From the NCBI RefSeq assembly GCF_048773025.1, contig NC_133541.1:108539912-108603911 (forward strand): a DNA stretch of 64,000 nucleotides, given 5' to 3'. The translations under genes and the position numbers were made by a program. The notes under the pieces were generated by a model that did not search any database, was not told where the DNA came from, and was given only the letters and a program-made list of their open reading frames with translations. This stretch comes from Camelus bactrianus (Eukaryota > Chordata > Mammalia > Artiodactyla > Camelidae). Shown here in pieces: positions 53,864 to 64,000 of this stretch. The stretch's first letter is position 1, and every line of letters starts with the position of its first letter.

Positions 53864-56800
53864 CTGGAAGGGGCAGAGGGAGAGCAGGGTGAGTGAAACC
53901 ATCCTGATGGCCTCAATTCCCCCTCCTCCCAGCTGCTGTCAGCCTGGGTATCTCCCTAACACATAACTGTGGCTCTGTCCCTTCTGTGGCTCTCGCTATC
54001 CCCAGGAAAATGTCCAAGCTCTCAGCCTGGCTTCAAGGCCTTTTGTGGTCTGACCTTCGTGAAGCTCTGTGGCTTCATCTGCCCCTTTCCTTCCAGGAGC
54101 ATCATGGTCATCTTTCTGCCTATACAAACCATTCCTCCGTCCAGCACGCCCTCTGCACCAGCCCTGTATTCTGTCTGCCATCGGATGCCCCTCCTCTGTG
54201 AAGTGTTCCTGCTCTATTCTTGCCTCAACCAGGGTGAATTCCCTCCTCCCTTGGCTCCCCTGTACTCTAAAACCCTCCCCATTAACACATGTGTTGTAAC
54301 ACATTCCTTATTTGGAGAAACATCATCGAGCACTTACTAGGTATCAGGCTTTTGCAGGAATTTATGTGAACATCACTGGGTTTATGACATATCATAATGT
54401 CTGATATACAACAGGGCTGGGGGGGACCAGACTTCCTTTTTAGAGGGGCACCTGTCATTTTTATCATATATTTTTCTATTTTTTTGTTTTTGTAATTTTT
54501 GATATATGATTAAAAAAATATATAATCATTATAAATGATTCAAATCAAAGGATTATAGAATAAAAGTCTCCCTCCCACCCCTGACCCCCTAATTCTCTAA
54601 ATCATGAGGTAGCCACTGTTACATTTACTTGTATGATTTTCTAGCAGTAAATTTCCATATGCATATACAAATATGTATATGTATATAATATTCCTTCTCT
54701 GCACGGCATTCATATTATTCTGGGCCATAATTTCACTTAGAGAAGATCCCAAATCAGCACATAGAGCCTCCTCACACTTTTTCATGGCTGTATTGTATTC
54801 TATCATATAGATGTACCATAATTTATTTAACCAGTTTTGTGTGAAGGACTTCCGATCTTTTGCTACTATAAAAAATGCTGGCATAAATATTCTCTTACAT
54901 GTCTTTGAGAACACATGTGGCTATGTCTCGAGGATAAATTCCTGTAAGTAGACTTATCAAGTCCAAGGTATATGCATTTAAAATTTTGAGACTGCCAAAC
55001 TACCCTTTAAAGATGTGCTACTAGTTTAACTCAACAAGGAGGTATCACCTCACACCTGTCAGAATGGCTATTATCAAAACGACAACAAATAACAAGTGCT
55101 GGTGAGGATGTGGAGAAAAGAGAACCTGCGTGCACTCTTGGTGGGAATGTAAATTGGTGCAGCCACTACGGAAAACAGAATGGAGATTCCTCAAAAAATT
55201 GAAAATAGAACTACCTTATGACTGAGCAATTCCACCCCTGGGTGTTTATTCAAAGAAAACAAAAATACTAATTAGAAAAGATATATGCACCGCTATATTC
55301 ACTGCAGCATTATTTACAATAGCCAAGATACAGAAGCAACCCAAGGGCCCATCAATAGATGAATGGATAAAGAAGGTGTGGTATATATATATAATGGAAT
55401 ATTCTCAGCCCGAAAAAATGAATGAAATCTTGCCATTTGCAACAACAAAGACAGACCTAGAGAGTGTTTTGCTAAGTGAACGAAGTCAGACAGAGAAAGA
55501 TAAATATTGTATGGTTTCACTTATACAGAGAACCTAAGAAACAAAATAAATGAACAAACCTAACAAAACAGAAACAGTTATAGATACAGAAAGCAAACAG
55601 GTGGTTGCCAGAGAAGAGGAGGGAGAGGGGAGGAAAGAAATAGGTGAGGGAGATTAAGAGCTACAAACTTGTAGTTACAAAATAAATAAGTCATGGGTAT
55701 GAAATGTACAGTGTATGGATATAGTCAATAACTAATACCTTTCTTTGGTGACATAGCATAAGTAGACTTATCCTGGTGATCATTTTGAAATGTATAGAAA
55801 ACGATCACTATGTTGTGTAACAGGAACTAACATAGCGTTGTAGGTCAACTATACTTCAAACAAACAAACATACATAGAAACTCAAAGGAACAGAGATCAG
55901 ATATGTGGTCACCAGAAGGTGAGGGATGGGAGAGGAGGAACAGGACGAAGGTGGTCAAAGGGTATGAACTTCCAGCTGTACAATGAGTAAGTACTAGGGG
56001 TGTAATGTACAACGTGACGACTATAATTAACACTGCTGTATGTTGTGAATGAAAGCTAACAGAGTAAATCCTAAGAATTCCCATCACACACGCACAAAAT
56101 CTATTTCTTTAGTTTTGTGTCTGCGTGAGATGATGGATGTTCACTCATGTAACTGTGATAAGCACTTCATGATGTATAGAAGTCAAATGACCATGCTGGA
56201 CACCTTAAACTTGTATAGTGCTACGTGTCAGTTATATTTCAATAAAACTGGAGAAAAACAATAAATATGTGCTATCAGTTTACATCTCCACCAAGTCTGT
56301 GTGAGACGGCCTGTGAGATTTCCCAGGGTCTTGCCATCCACGTACAGCACCAGACTTTTAAGATCTTGGCCAGTCTCAAAGCTATAAAACGGGCTTTGCA
56401 AATGAAAAAAATCAGACATAAAAGATCACATATTTCATAATTCCATCTATATGAAATAATCAGAAAAGGCAACAGAGACAGAAAGCCACCGGAAGGTTGC
56501 CCAGGGCTGGGGGCGTGAATAGGTGGACAAGTATAAAGGATCTTGGCGGAAAAAACGTCCTAACACTGCTTGTGGGGGTGGCTGCACAACTCATTCAATT
56601 TACTGAAAATCATTGACTTATACCCTTAAAACAGGTGAATTTTATAGATGTAAATTATACTTCAATAAAATTGCTTTTAAAAAGCAAAAAAAAAAAAAAT
56701 AAAATAAAAAATAAGGCTCTTGTTTTACTTAGAAATCTTTCATTATAAACCTTTGATCCATCTGGAATTTATCTTGGTATAAGCAGTGGGGCAGGCCTCC

Positions 56801-59800
56801 TCTTACTTAGCAGTATCCTGACTGTTCTAAGAGGTGACTCACTGGGAATAGAAAAGACTTCTAACCTATACTCAGGGATCTCTCTCTCACTCACCTCTCC
56901 CCCACTCACCTCTAAGCCCACCCCTTACCTCAATGGCTTGGTGGAGAGACTTGTCGTATTTCTCAATGAACTCCCGCCGGATGTTGAGCAGGTCAATCTC
57001 ACTCCGGGAGACCATGATCCTGGTGAGGGTCTTCTCATCCGTGCCAGCACCCTGGTGGTGCCAACCGAGAGGAAGACACAGGGCAGGAGGAGGAACCAGG
57101 TCAGGCAGGAACTCATGGGTGTCCATCTGCCCCCTCCCTTTTCCCTCCAAAACCAATCTTCCACAAACAGTCCTGTCCCAAACTCCCCTGTCCCAAAGAC
57201 TGGGCAAGAAAGGCAACAACAGCCCCCCAAATTCATGGCCACTTGGAACCTTCCAATGTGACTTAATTTGGAAACAGGGTCTTTGCACATGTCATTAGTT
57301 TAGGTCATACTGCACTGGATCCAATGACTGGGGTCCGTGTAAGAAGAGGACACAAGGGCACACACAAATAGAAGGCCACGTGAGGACAAAGGCAGAGACC
57401 GAGGGATGCATCCAAGCCAAGAAACACAAGGATTCCAGGCAACCACTCGAGCCTGGGACAAAGGCTCCCTCAGAGCCTCCAGAAGGACCCAATCCTGCTG
57501 ATTCCTTCATTTTGGACTTCCAGCCCGTAGACCCATGAGAGGACACATTTCTGTTGTCACTCAATTTGTGACAGCAGTTCTGGGAAACTACTACAGGGCC
57601 CAAGAAGGAGATACGGGACAAAGAACATACGGGCAGCCATGGCCCACCTCTGTCCCCAGGGGGCTTGGAACACCAGCTGAAGGGTCAGAGCCAGCACACA
57701 GTGAGGGCTGTCATGTTTGGGGACAGCAGGCTGAGAGGGGTCCCAGGCAGCCTGCCTGGGCTCTCTCAACAGCTAGAACTCCACCTGCAGGGCTGGCAGG
57801 GTGGCCAGAGTGGCCTGGGTTTTCAGGAAGCCAGGGCTAGTCCCAGAGCTGAGCACTTGCTTCCTTTTGTGATCATCTGTCACAGGAGACACTGTGTCAC
57901 CGAGGAGGATGTGAGCTCCAAGGGGGCAGAAACTGTCCTACTCAGCTCTGCGTCCCCAGAACAAGTTTCTTAACCTTGGCATCTGGGGCCAGATCATCCT
58001 GTGCGTGGGGCTCTGTCCTGTGCACTGCAGGATGCTCAGCACCCCTGCTCTCCACCCACCAGATAGATGCCAGCAGCAACACTCCCCAAGCTGTGACAAC
58101 CAAGATGCGTCTGAACGTAGTCAAATGTTCCCTAGAGAGGTAATGTCACCCCCCACTGAGAACTACTACCCTAGAGCCAGACGTGGGGCGGAGGCTGGTA
58201 AATATCAAATGGGTGGAAGCAGCCACAAGCCTTGATCTGGGGGATGGAGCACATCTGTTTGTGGGGGCAGAAATGCTCAAAGGGAAAGGAACAAGCAAGC
58301 AGGTTTTCTTACCTTCATGGATTTGTAAAGTTTGTCAGCAAAGAAGAGCGGCTTGTTCTTGACACTCTGAACTGGTAGGAAGAGGAAAGAGATGCAAGGA
58401 GCTCAGTCAGAGGAGGTGTGCCTAGACCACGGGCAACTGCTGCTGCTACAAAGGTAGGACCCCCTCTCCCCGCACCCTGGGCCAGGGTCACACCCGTGTC
58501 CCACGCCTTCACTCCCCCTTCTTGATGCCGCCTCCTCTGTCTCATCTCTAGGCCTGGCTCTCGCTGGGTTGCGACTCGCTTCCTGCTACGGTGCTTGCAG
58601 CTAACCAAGGCTGGTGGAGGACTCAAAGGGAAGAAACCGCCGGTGAAGCCAAGGCACAGGGCCTCAGACTTCTAAGTGCACCAGAATCAAAGGAGAACTT
58701 GTTTAAAACTCAGGTTGTAGGCTCCACCCTAGAGACTCAGATTCAAGAAATGTTTCAAGCAGCAGTTTTCAAAGTATAGTTCCTAGAAGGCACCAGTATC
58801 ATTGGGGAACTTGGTAGAAAAGCAAAATCTCGTGGCCCACCCCGGGTGTGCTCAATCTGTGACTCTGAAGGTGGGTGACCAACTCACCCCACTTTGCCTG
58901 GGACACTGTTGGTTTTAGTACAAACCTGGATGGTGGCCACCCCACTCTGGTGCAGCTTAACATTTGAGAACTACTGAGAAAAACACTCTGCCAGAGAATG
59001 ACTGTCTGTCAGTATAACCTAGGGCACTGTGCCAATCCCTGGGCTGCACACTCCTCCCTCATTGGAAGCCCCTGTTTACCACCCAGCCCCGTATCAGATC
59101 CTGCCGGCCTGGCTGTACCAACCCCAGCACCGGGCTCTCAAGGATGTGGATTTGAGCCCTCAGCAGCTGCTGGATTCCCAGGCTACAGACCTCAAGTAGG
59201 GGTGTCTCAGACAGTTTCAGGAGGAGGAATTAGACGCCAGGACCCGGAAGCCAGAATGACTCTGGATGTAAAAGTGTCTCTATGAGGAGGGCAGCAGGTG
59301 AGGCTGGCGTTGTGGATCCCAAGGGCAGAGCCACACAGGTGACAGGCATGTAACCCACCTGTGGCAGACTTGGGAACCCGTGAGAAAGATCACACCGTAC
59401 ACCAACCTTCCCTCCTCCTGCTGTAGCTCCCAAACTAACTCCAAGCTCTTTGGCCTGGAAATCAAAGCTCCTGTCTCCCTCTGCTCTCTCACTGCCTCTG
59501 TTCCCCTATTCTCCTAACATTCTATGAATTCTTTTGTGCCTTTGTCCTCCCAGTAAGGAGAAGTTTCCTGTCTGCCCTCCACTACTTTACCTCCCCAAAT
59601 CCACATCTCCAGTTGTGTCACCTCCTCCAAGGAGCCTGCCCTGACTCCAAGCCTGGAGCTCGGTCAGTCTAGGTAAGGAACAGACTGGGCAGAAATTTCC
59701 ATCCATTGCAACCAACCCTGAAAACCTTCCCCAGAACCTGAAGGCCGCCCAACTGCCTCAGAGGACCCCGGGGCCTGCCACAGGATGGAGTGAGGTGGAG

Positions 59801-62800
59801 TGGGGGGTGTGTGTGTGTGTGAGTGCGTGTGTGTACGCATGCGTACAAGCACACATGTACATGTTTCAGGTGGGAGGGGAGAGGACAGAGGGAGGAACAC
59901 AAGGATGGCAAGATCTGAATGTGTCTCCATAGACCAATAATTCTGGTGATTAATACACCCAAGAGAATTGGGCTCAGGCAGCCTCTGATGTGAGTCTTGT
60001 CCCACTACAGACACGTAACCTCTTCGAACCTCAGCCTCCCACTGTGTAAAATAAACTGATAAAATCAGCCGGTACGGATTCAACCAAAGCCACGTGCAAC
60101 TGACTTCACACAGGGCCTGGCAGGAAATAATAAAAGGCAACATTTATCAGTGCACTCCATGCGCCAGGAGGCAGTGTTCTGTTTTATGTGTAACTAACTC
60201 ATTTAAATCTGGATACTATTATTATGTCCATTTTACAGAGAAGGAAACTGAGGCATAGCTTTCTGTGCCTCGCCCAAGGACACAGCTGTACAGCTAGTAA
60301 GTGGGAGAGCAGGGATCCTACCTAGATTCACTATGCTACTCTGCCTCCTGGGTATTGCCCCAGGTGGTAAAGATGCACTGAGTGCTAAACAGCAATATCA
60401 CAACAATTAACAACTGATTCGTCTGTTCTAAAACACCTTTCCCCGCATTTGAAGTCCCTGAAATCAAGATGCATCTTATAATTGACAGCAGTTATGTGAA
60501 AACCTTCCACTGACATCTCCAGATAAGATTTTTTAAAAATATGCAACAATCCAATGTATTTTATAGTAATAAAATAAGATACTGCTGATCACTAATGCTA
60601 ATCAAAACCAGTTCGACCTCTGCTCATATCTACTCATCCGTTTGTACACATGGAGAAATTGAGATCCAAAAGGAGAAAGACTTTTTCAAAGTCAAGAACC
60701 CAAATTATGCAATAAGAGAGTAACCAGAGGGATCTAAGTGCTGGGAGGAGGGAAGGGTGTGTGTGTGTGTGTGTACACACCCTAGTCCTGCAGGACACTG
60801 CACCCTACCCAACCCTGCCAACCCCCCTAGCCACTGCCCTAGAGAGCTATTTCCTCATCCTGCCCCGAGCCTGGAACAAGTCTTCCTGTGACTCCGCCAA
60901 TCACACACGGGCAGACCCTGAGAAGTGGCAGTGTTTACCTTCCAGTGCTAGAGTAGCTTAGGATGCTAGAAAGGCCACACTCATCCAGGGAATGTGGCCG
61001 TGTTCCCTGTGCCCCCCAGCCCTTTCCCGTGGTCCCCGCCAGTTACCAATGGCCACAAAAGCGTCTCTGACATCCCCAGACATCTCTTTCTTGATGGTGT
61101 GCTCCACGTCATAGTTGGTCATCTTGACGAACTCCTGGAAGACTGTCCCCAAGAGAAGCCCCAGAGGTGGGGGGTGAGCTTCAACTCTGAGGTGGTGTGG
61201 GTAGCTCTCCCCTCCCCCACCCCCAGCTTTACCCAGAGGCTGTGCCCTGGAAAAGTGGAAAGGGGCAACAGGTATGGCCACAGCCCAGGCTTAAATGCTT
61301 TAATTGGGCAGGAAGGACTATTGTCACAGGAACATTCTGACCTCAAGCCTTCCCTAGGCTCAGAGCCAAACCTGTATCAAGTCATACACTGCCCCAGAGC
61401 TTCAGACAAGTTCCAGGGACCCGGGCTGGGGGAGTAGGAGCATGCGTCCTAGTCACAGCTCTGCCCCAGGCTCAGCCAATGACCTTGGGTGAACCCCTCC
61501 CCTTTCTGGGCCTCCCCTTCCTCCCGAGTCAAGGTGGGATAGAGATTAACGTTAAGTAATCACAACGATAAACTGAGGAAGTTACCAGGGGCCAGGCACT
61601 GTGCTAAGTGCTTTTTGTGTATTTATTTTTTGTACCCTCACACAGTCATGTAAGGTAGATTTAACATCCCAACATTGCAGGTAAGGGAATGAAGTCGCAG
61701 ATAGTTAGTAACTTGCTCAGGGTCACACGACTGATAAGTGGGAGAATCGAATCAAGGCAGCCCAGCTCCCAAGACGGTTCTTTTAAAGCACCTTAGTGTG
61801 CCAGGCACATGCTTATTAAAACGTCACTGTCTGAGTGGTAAGGCCACTTCACCATCACCTAGTGTCAGGGCCACTGCATGCAGGCGTGCCCTGTGCACGT
61901 GGCAGCCTGTGGCTCAGAGACATGTATGTGGTTCTTGTGCCATATCCACTCCTCACTGCCTTGCTCCTGGCAGACGTCGCCAAAGATTCATGACACAGAA
62001 TCTTCGAATCCTTCTCAACACAGCATTCTAGGCAGCCACTACCAACCCACTGCAGTTGGCTTTAGAGGCAAAAGCCGCCTGATCCCTTCTCCCAGGCACC
62101 CCACATGCTTGCTAAGGAGGTGAGGGAGTTGGCCCGAGGCCGAATGAGGTGTTAGCAGTAGAGCCAGGACCAGGCGCTGGGGGTCCTACATCCCCAGGGG
62201 CCACAATACTCCCTTGCTGCGGTAAGGAGTGGGCGAGTGGGCAATTAGCCACTCTTGTTAAGACTTGGGGATCTTCCTGCTGCCTTGGGAAAGGGGGGGA
62301 GTCAGGCCTCACCTCTCCGGAGGTGCTGATAGCTACGCGTGCACAGGATCATCATGAACCGTGTCTCCAGGGAAGACTTGTCGCCACTGGAAGTGTCTGC
62401 TATTTCCTGCAGACCAAGGGTGGGGACAAGGATTTGGGAGGGAAGACACAAGAAAGCCGTGGTCGTTATTGACTTTCACGTCTGCCTGGGCCGAGGGCAG
62501 TTAGAAGCTGGGCTAACCCAGCTACACGAGGAGGCTGACCTTGGCCCCTGCCTCAGCCCCACACCCCCTCCAGTTCCCAGGGACCCTGTGGACTCACCCC
62601 CAGGAGCTGAGCACAGGGGACTCCCACCCTGGCCTCAGGGTCACGGGACTGGGCCCAGGGGAGGGGCAAACAGGCACTGGGCACGGGGACTGGGAGTTCT
62701 CCTTCGGTCTTTAAACCCCTCTGAAAGCCCCTCTGGGGAAGTGTGTCTGTGCACATGTGCAAGGAAAAATGGCCTGGCCGGCGTTTCCCCCAGCGTGGTG

Positions 62801-63181
62801 AGCAGGCAAACATAATTAACATATTTTTACACACCACGTATGTATGTTTCCGCAATGATCTTCTGGCAAGCTATCAGTCCTAGTCACATAGATACTAAAT
62901 GTCCTTTAAAATAACTCATTTGGGGTTAAACTACGTATTTTGCACAAGTCATATAGAGGGTGAGTGGTGAAGTTTGGGAAACACTCGCCTGGCCCATTTT
63001 TTACCCAGCAGGGTTCTCTGGAAGCCCTGAAAGGGAGAGAGAGAACCTGGGGGGGACGCCCCCAAATCACTGCCTGACTCTGCCTGCTCAGCCCCGCCCA
63101 GAGGCACAGCCAGGCTCAGACTTCACTCAGGCCGTGAGCATCCGTGCAGAACAGGGCACTCACCAGTATCTCAGCAGCCAC
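53804..63181 (-). CDS. ANXA6: ANXA6 (annexin A6) coding region, 3' part: residues 525-673 in six exons
   Basis: Annexin A6 is the eight-repeat annexin, a cytosolic protein that binds acidic phospholipids in a calcium-dependent way and acts in membrane traffic, cholesterol handling and membrane repair. The six exons (18, 94, 96, 59, 123 and 60 coding nt) join in frame to 149 residues plus stop. Counting back from the human length of 673, the first residue is 525. They cover repeat 7 (a degenerate calcium loop, SGDK) and repeat 8, which keeps the type II calcium loop GAGT followed 38 residues later by Asp. Everything upstream, including repeats 1-6 and the promoter, lies beyond position 64000. 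No disruption is seen. Confidence 0.97.
53960..54290 (+). mobile_element. L2 relic in the ANXA6 last intron
   Basis: Sense L2: CAAGGCCTTTTGTGGTCTGA, TGCCCCTCCTCTGTGAAGTG, TTCCTGCTCTATTCTTGCC. Confidence 0.6.
54440..55020 (-). mobile_element. Old L1 fragment, outer member of the nest (left part)
   Basis: Complement of L1 ORF2/3' region: TTTTTCATGGCTGTATTGTA, GTACCATAATTTATTTAACC, AAATGCTGGCATAAATATTC. It continues at 56275 after the plus-strand insertion. Confidence 0.75.
55021..56266 (+). mobile_element. Inserted L1 3' end (5'-truncated)
   Basis: Starts near the ORF2 end (TATCACCTCACACCTGTCAG, TGGAGAAAAGAGAACC, GAACTACCTTATGACTGAGC) and runs through a 3' UTR with the GTGGTTGCCAGAGAAGAGG motif. 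A second 3' UTR-like unit follows from about 55863. The flanks share ATGTGCTA (55013-55020 and 56267-56274), a likely target-site duplication. Several stops interrupt the reading frame. Confidence 0.85.
56275..56409 (-). mobile_element. Old L1 fragment, middle part of the outer member
   Basis: TCAGTTTACATCTCCACCAA is the direct continuation of the minus-strand L1 broken at 55020. It runs on to about 56409, where another plus-strand L1 tail begins. Confidence 0.6.
56410..56706 (+). mobile_element. Second inserted L1 tail with poly(A)
   Basis: Typical L1 3' UTR end: TTCCATCTATATGAAATAAT, TTATAGATGTAAATTATAC, TTCAATAAAATTGC, then a 14-base A-run and an A-rich tail. Confidence 0.75.
56707..56830 (-). 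mobile_element. Old L1 fragment, right part of the outer member
   Basis: CTTTGATCCATCTGGAATTT and ATCTTGGTATAAGCAGTGGG are the complement of a conserved L1 ORF2 stretch, resuming the minus-strand L1. Confidence 0.6.
56929..57051 (-). CDS. ANXA6: ANXA6 exon 25, annexin repeat 8 (residues 614-654)
   Basis: 123 nt, phase 0, the usual length for this annexin exon. It starts [20 protein letters not shown] and ends [16 protein letters not shown] is the type II calcium loop. The acceptor is CACCACCAG and the donor GAG|GTAAGG. It appears identical to human. Confidence 0.97.
57225..57590 (+). mobile_element. Solitary LTR of the ERVL-MaLR group (fossil)
   Basis: A single LTR of the MLT1/MST kind, recognised by GTGACTTAATTTGGAAACAG, AGAGCCTCCAGAAGGACCC and its closing stretch. 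No internal region or partner LTR is seen. It is a diverged old relic, likely tens of millions of years old or more. Confidence 0.7.
57960..58165 (+). mobile_element. MER20-like hAT-Charlie relic
   Basis: TTAACCTTGGCATCTGGGGC, CTGTCCTGTGCACTGCAGGA, CCACCAGATAGATGCCAG, GCTGTGACAACCAAGATG and a closing GAGAACTACT. The family name is likely MER20. Confidence 0.65.
58313..58371 (-). CDS. ANXA6: ANXA6 exon 24 (residues 594-613)
   Basis: 59 nt, starting with two bases of a split Val codon and ending in phase 0: [20 protein letters not shown]. This is the linker helix between annexin repeats 7 and 8. The acceptor is TTCCTACCAG and the donor AAG|GTAAGA. Confidence 0.97.
58672..58980. mobile_element. 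Two MER5A-like relics, one interrupted
   Basis: The first (58672-58756) has GCACCAGAATCAAAGGAGAA and ACTCAGATTCAAG. The second (58757-58980) begins CAGCAGTTTTCAAAGTATAG and ends CATTTGAGAACTACTGA. The second seems split by an unnamed insert at about 58872-58945 (GGGTGACCAACTCACCCC). Confidence 0.6.
59400..59660 (+). mobile_element. L2 relic
   Basis: Sense L2-like: AAGCTCCTGTCTCCCTCTGC, GTGTCACCTCCTCCAAGGAG, CCTGCCCTGACTCCAAGCC. Confidence 0.6.
59806..59832. repeat. TG microsatellite
   Basis: GTGTGTGTGTGTGAGTGCGTGT in an ANXA6 intron. Confidence 0.8.
60120..60350 (-). repeat. MIR SINE relic
   Basis: Complement of MIR: GTCCATTTTACAGAGAAGGA, AACTGAGGCATAGC, CTGTACAGCTAGTAAGTGGG. Confidence 0.85.
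61047..61142 (-). CDS. ANXA6: ANXA6 exon 23 (residues 562-593)
   Basis: 96 nt, phase 1 at both ends: [20 protein letters not shown] followed by [12 protein letters not shown]. It is the second half of annexin repeat 7. The acceptor is GGGGACAG and the donor ATTG|GTAACT. Val replaces the Ile I remember in human FIKMTNYDV. Confidence 0.97.
61143..62312 (-). other. ANXA6: ANXA6 intron 22
   Basis: Contains a MIR piece (61440-61520) and a MIR (61550-61770). Otherwise plain. Confidence 0.8.
61550..61770 (-). repeat. MIR SINE relic
   Basis: Complement of MIR: GGGGCCAGGCACTGTGCTAA, GTGCTTTTTGTGTATTTATT, AACTTGCTCAGGGTCACACG. Confidence 0.85.
62313..62406 (-). CDS. ANXA6: ANXA6 exon 22 (residues 531-561)
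   Basis: 94 nt, begins in phase 0 and ends after one base of a Val codon: [20 protein letters not shown] followed by [11 protein letters not shown], the first half of repeat 7. SGDK stands where a calcium-binding GxGT would be, as in the human protein. The acceptor is GGTCTGCAG and the donor AGAG|GTGAGG. Confidence 0.96.
62407..63163 (-). other. ANXA6: ANXA6 intron 21
   Basis: Unique-looking sequence between the micro-exon and exon 22. No element recognised. Confidence 0.8.
63164..63181 (-). CDS. ANXA6: ANXA6 exon 21, 18-nt micro-exon encoding VAAEIL (residues 525-530)
   Basis: An 18-nt exon between acceptor CCTCTCTCAG-type sequence and donor CTG|GTGAGT. It encodes VAAEIL and adds or removes six residues without changing frame. 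In human and mouse this exon is known to be alternatively spliced, giving ANXA6 isoforms 1 and 2. Its exact conservation in sequence and position, at residue 525, makes the call firm although it is far too short for an ORF search. The exon before it is outside the window. Confidence 0.93.
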
Positions 63182-64000
63182 CTGAGAGCAGGGAGGAGAG
63201 AGGAGAGAGGGGAAGGCAAGAGTCAGAGGAGGCCTGGAGACGGGGTGTCTGGGGGCCCTGGGGTACAGGCAACGGAGCCTGGCTCAGGGTACAGAGGTCC
63301 CACCATGTGGGACAGGGACGGGACTGGAGCTCAAAATGGGAACAGGCCTGGGTTTTAATGGTGAAAGTGTCTACGGGAGGGGTAAGAAGAGGACCCAGGA
63401 CAGAGCACTCACATCCAGCAACCTAGGGAGACCCCCTCAGAGCCGCCAAGAAGTTGGATGTGAGACGTGCCGAGTTCCCTGCACCCTTTACCATGTTCAG
63501 AGTTGCAGGGTCCTCAGGAGACCTGTCACGGACCCCCTTGTGTTACAGACGGGAGACAGGAAAGCTGAGGCCTGGAGGGGATGGGACATGCAGCCAATCA
63601 GGGGGGGAAGTGCCAGCTGTTCAAGACATCTCACAAGGGTGGATTTTCATCACCACATTATGCCGAGCACAGAACTCTGAGGTTAGAACACTATTTTGTT
63701 AGGCAAATAGCTGTGACTTGGAGGGCCCGCGGATAAAACGTAGCCAGCCCTGCGCACACCGGACTGAGTCCCGCCTTTGCCTCTTTCCCTGAAATTCTGC
63801 CGACCACTTTGTTCTCTTGGGCAGATCGAAACCATCCTCTTTATAAACTTCTCAATAAGTGAATGCTTAAGAAATCTTTTTTTCCTTATATAAATTAGTG
63901 TCTATTAAAATTCAAAATGCACTTGCCACTTGATCAAGAAACTATGTTGCTAGGAATTTCCCTTACAAATAAACTGGCGAAAGTCTTCCAAGATATACTA
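63182..64000 (-). other. ANXA6: ANXA6 intron 20 (partial)
   Basis: Sequence upstream of the micro-exon. Its acceptor is preceded by a purine-rich run rather than a clear pyrimidine tract on the sense strand close by. A MIR-like piece may lie at 63490-63620. The preceding ANXA6 exon (ending ...AREDAQ in human) is not found here. Confidence 0.75.

Larger units (their letters stand above)
53864..56928 (-). other. ANXA6: ANXA6 last intron
   Basis: Filled mostly by an L2 piece (53960-54290) and a nest of L1 copies (54440-56830). Nothing here looks exonic. Confidence 0.85.
57052..58312 (-). other. ANXA6: ANXA6 intron 24
   Basis: Contains a solitary MaLR LTR (57225-57590) and a MER20-like hAT relic (57960-58165). 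The stretch 57600-57950 has no named element. Confidence 0.8.
58372..61046 (-). other. ANXA6: ANXA6 intron 23
   Basis: Contains MER5A-like relics (58672-58980), L2 (59400-59660), TG microsatellites (59806-59832, 60758-60772) and a MIR (60120-60350). Confidence 0.8.

Noticed and set aside
63182-64000. Another ANXA6 coding exon upstream of the micro-exon
   Set aside because: No stretch on the minus strand encodes the expected residues ending AREDAQ; it must lie beyond the window.

Overview
This is a mammalian nuclear window holding parts of two neighbouring protein genes, both on the minus strand: TNIP1 (ABIN1, an A20- and ubiquitin-binding brake on NF-kappaB) and, further right, the 3' end of ANXA6 (annexin A6). 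The same tandem order is known from human 5q33.1. Two tRNA-derived SINEs of the camelid vicSINE type (about 1303-1403 and 30825-30920), among many old MIR, L2 and L1 relics, point to a camelid (alpaca, llama or camel). The genus cannot be told from the sequence.

Layout. Positions 420-24763 hold thirteen TNIP1 exons (exon 2, with the start codon, back to the exon carrying the ubiquitin-binding UBAN core). They join in frame into residues 1-507; the last coding exons lie beyond position 1. Intron 1 runs from 24764 to a CpG-island promoter at about 37370-38260, where a non-coding first exon with a good minus-strand donor is inferred at 37704. A second, upstream TNIP1 promoter is inferred near 43520, with donor edge 43453, a TATA-like box and a perfect palindromic kappaB site. 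About 9.5 kb of intergenic DNA with old repeats follows. The ANXA6 3' UTR begins (reading rightwards) near 53085, and six ANXA6 coding exons lie at 53804-63181. They encode residues 525-673 and include the 18-nt alternatively spliced VAAEIL exon. The ANXA6 introns contain a nested pile of L1 copies (54440-56830), hAT-Charlie relics and one solitary MaLR LTR.

Working together. TNIP1 binds A20, NEMO and ubiquitin chains and damps NF-kappaB output. The 10 kb upstream of its coding start holds at least five near-ideal kappaB sites, including one beside each inferred promoter, which fits an inducible negative-feedback gene. ANXA6 is a calcium-dependent phospholipid-binding protein and is not functionally linked to TNIP1 by anything visible here.

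I found no previously undescribed gene system. The points most worth a look are the kappaB cluster with the inferred upstream promoter, a GC-AG intron in TNIP1, the ANXA6 micro-exon and the L1-in-L1 nest. Exon edges were fixed by eye from splice sites, frame continuity and remembered human protein sequences. Repeat edges are approximate.
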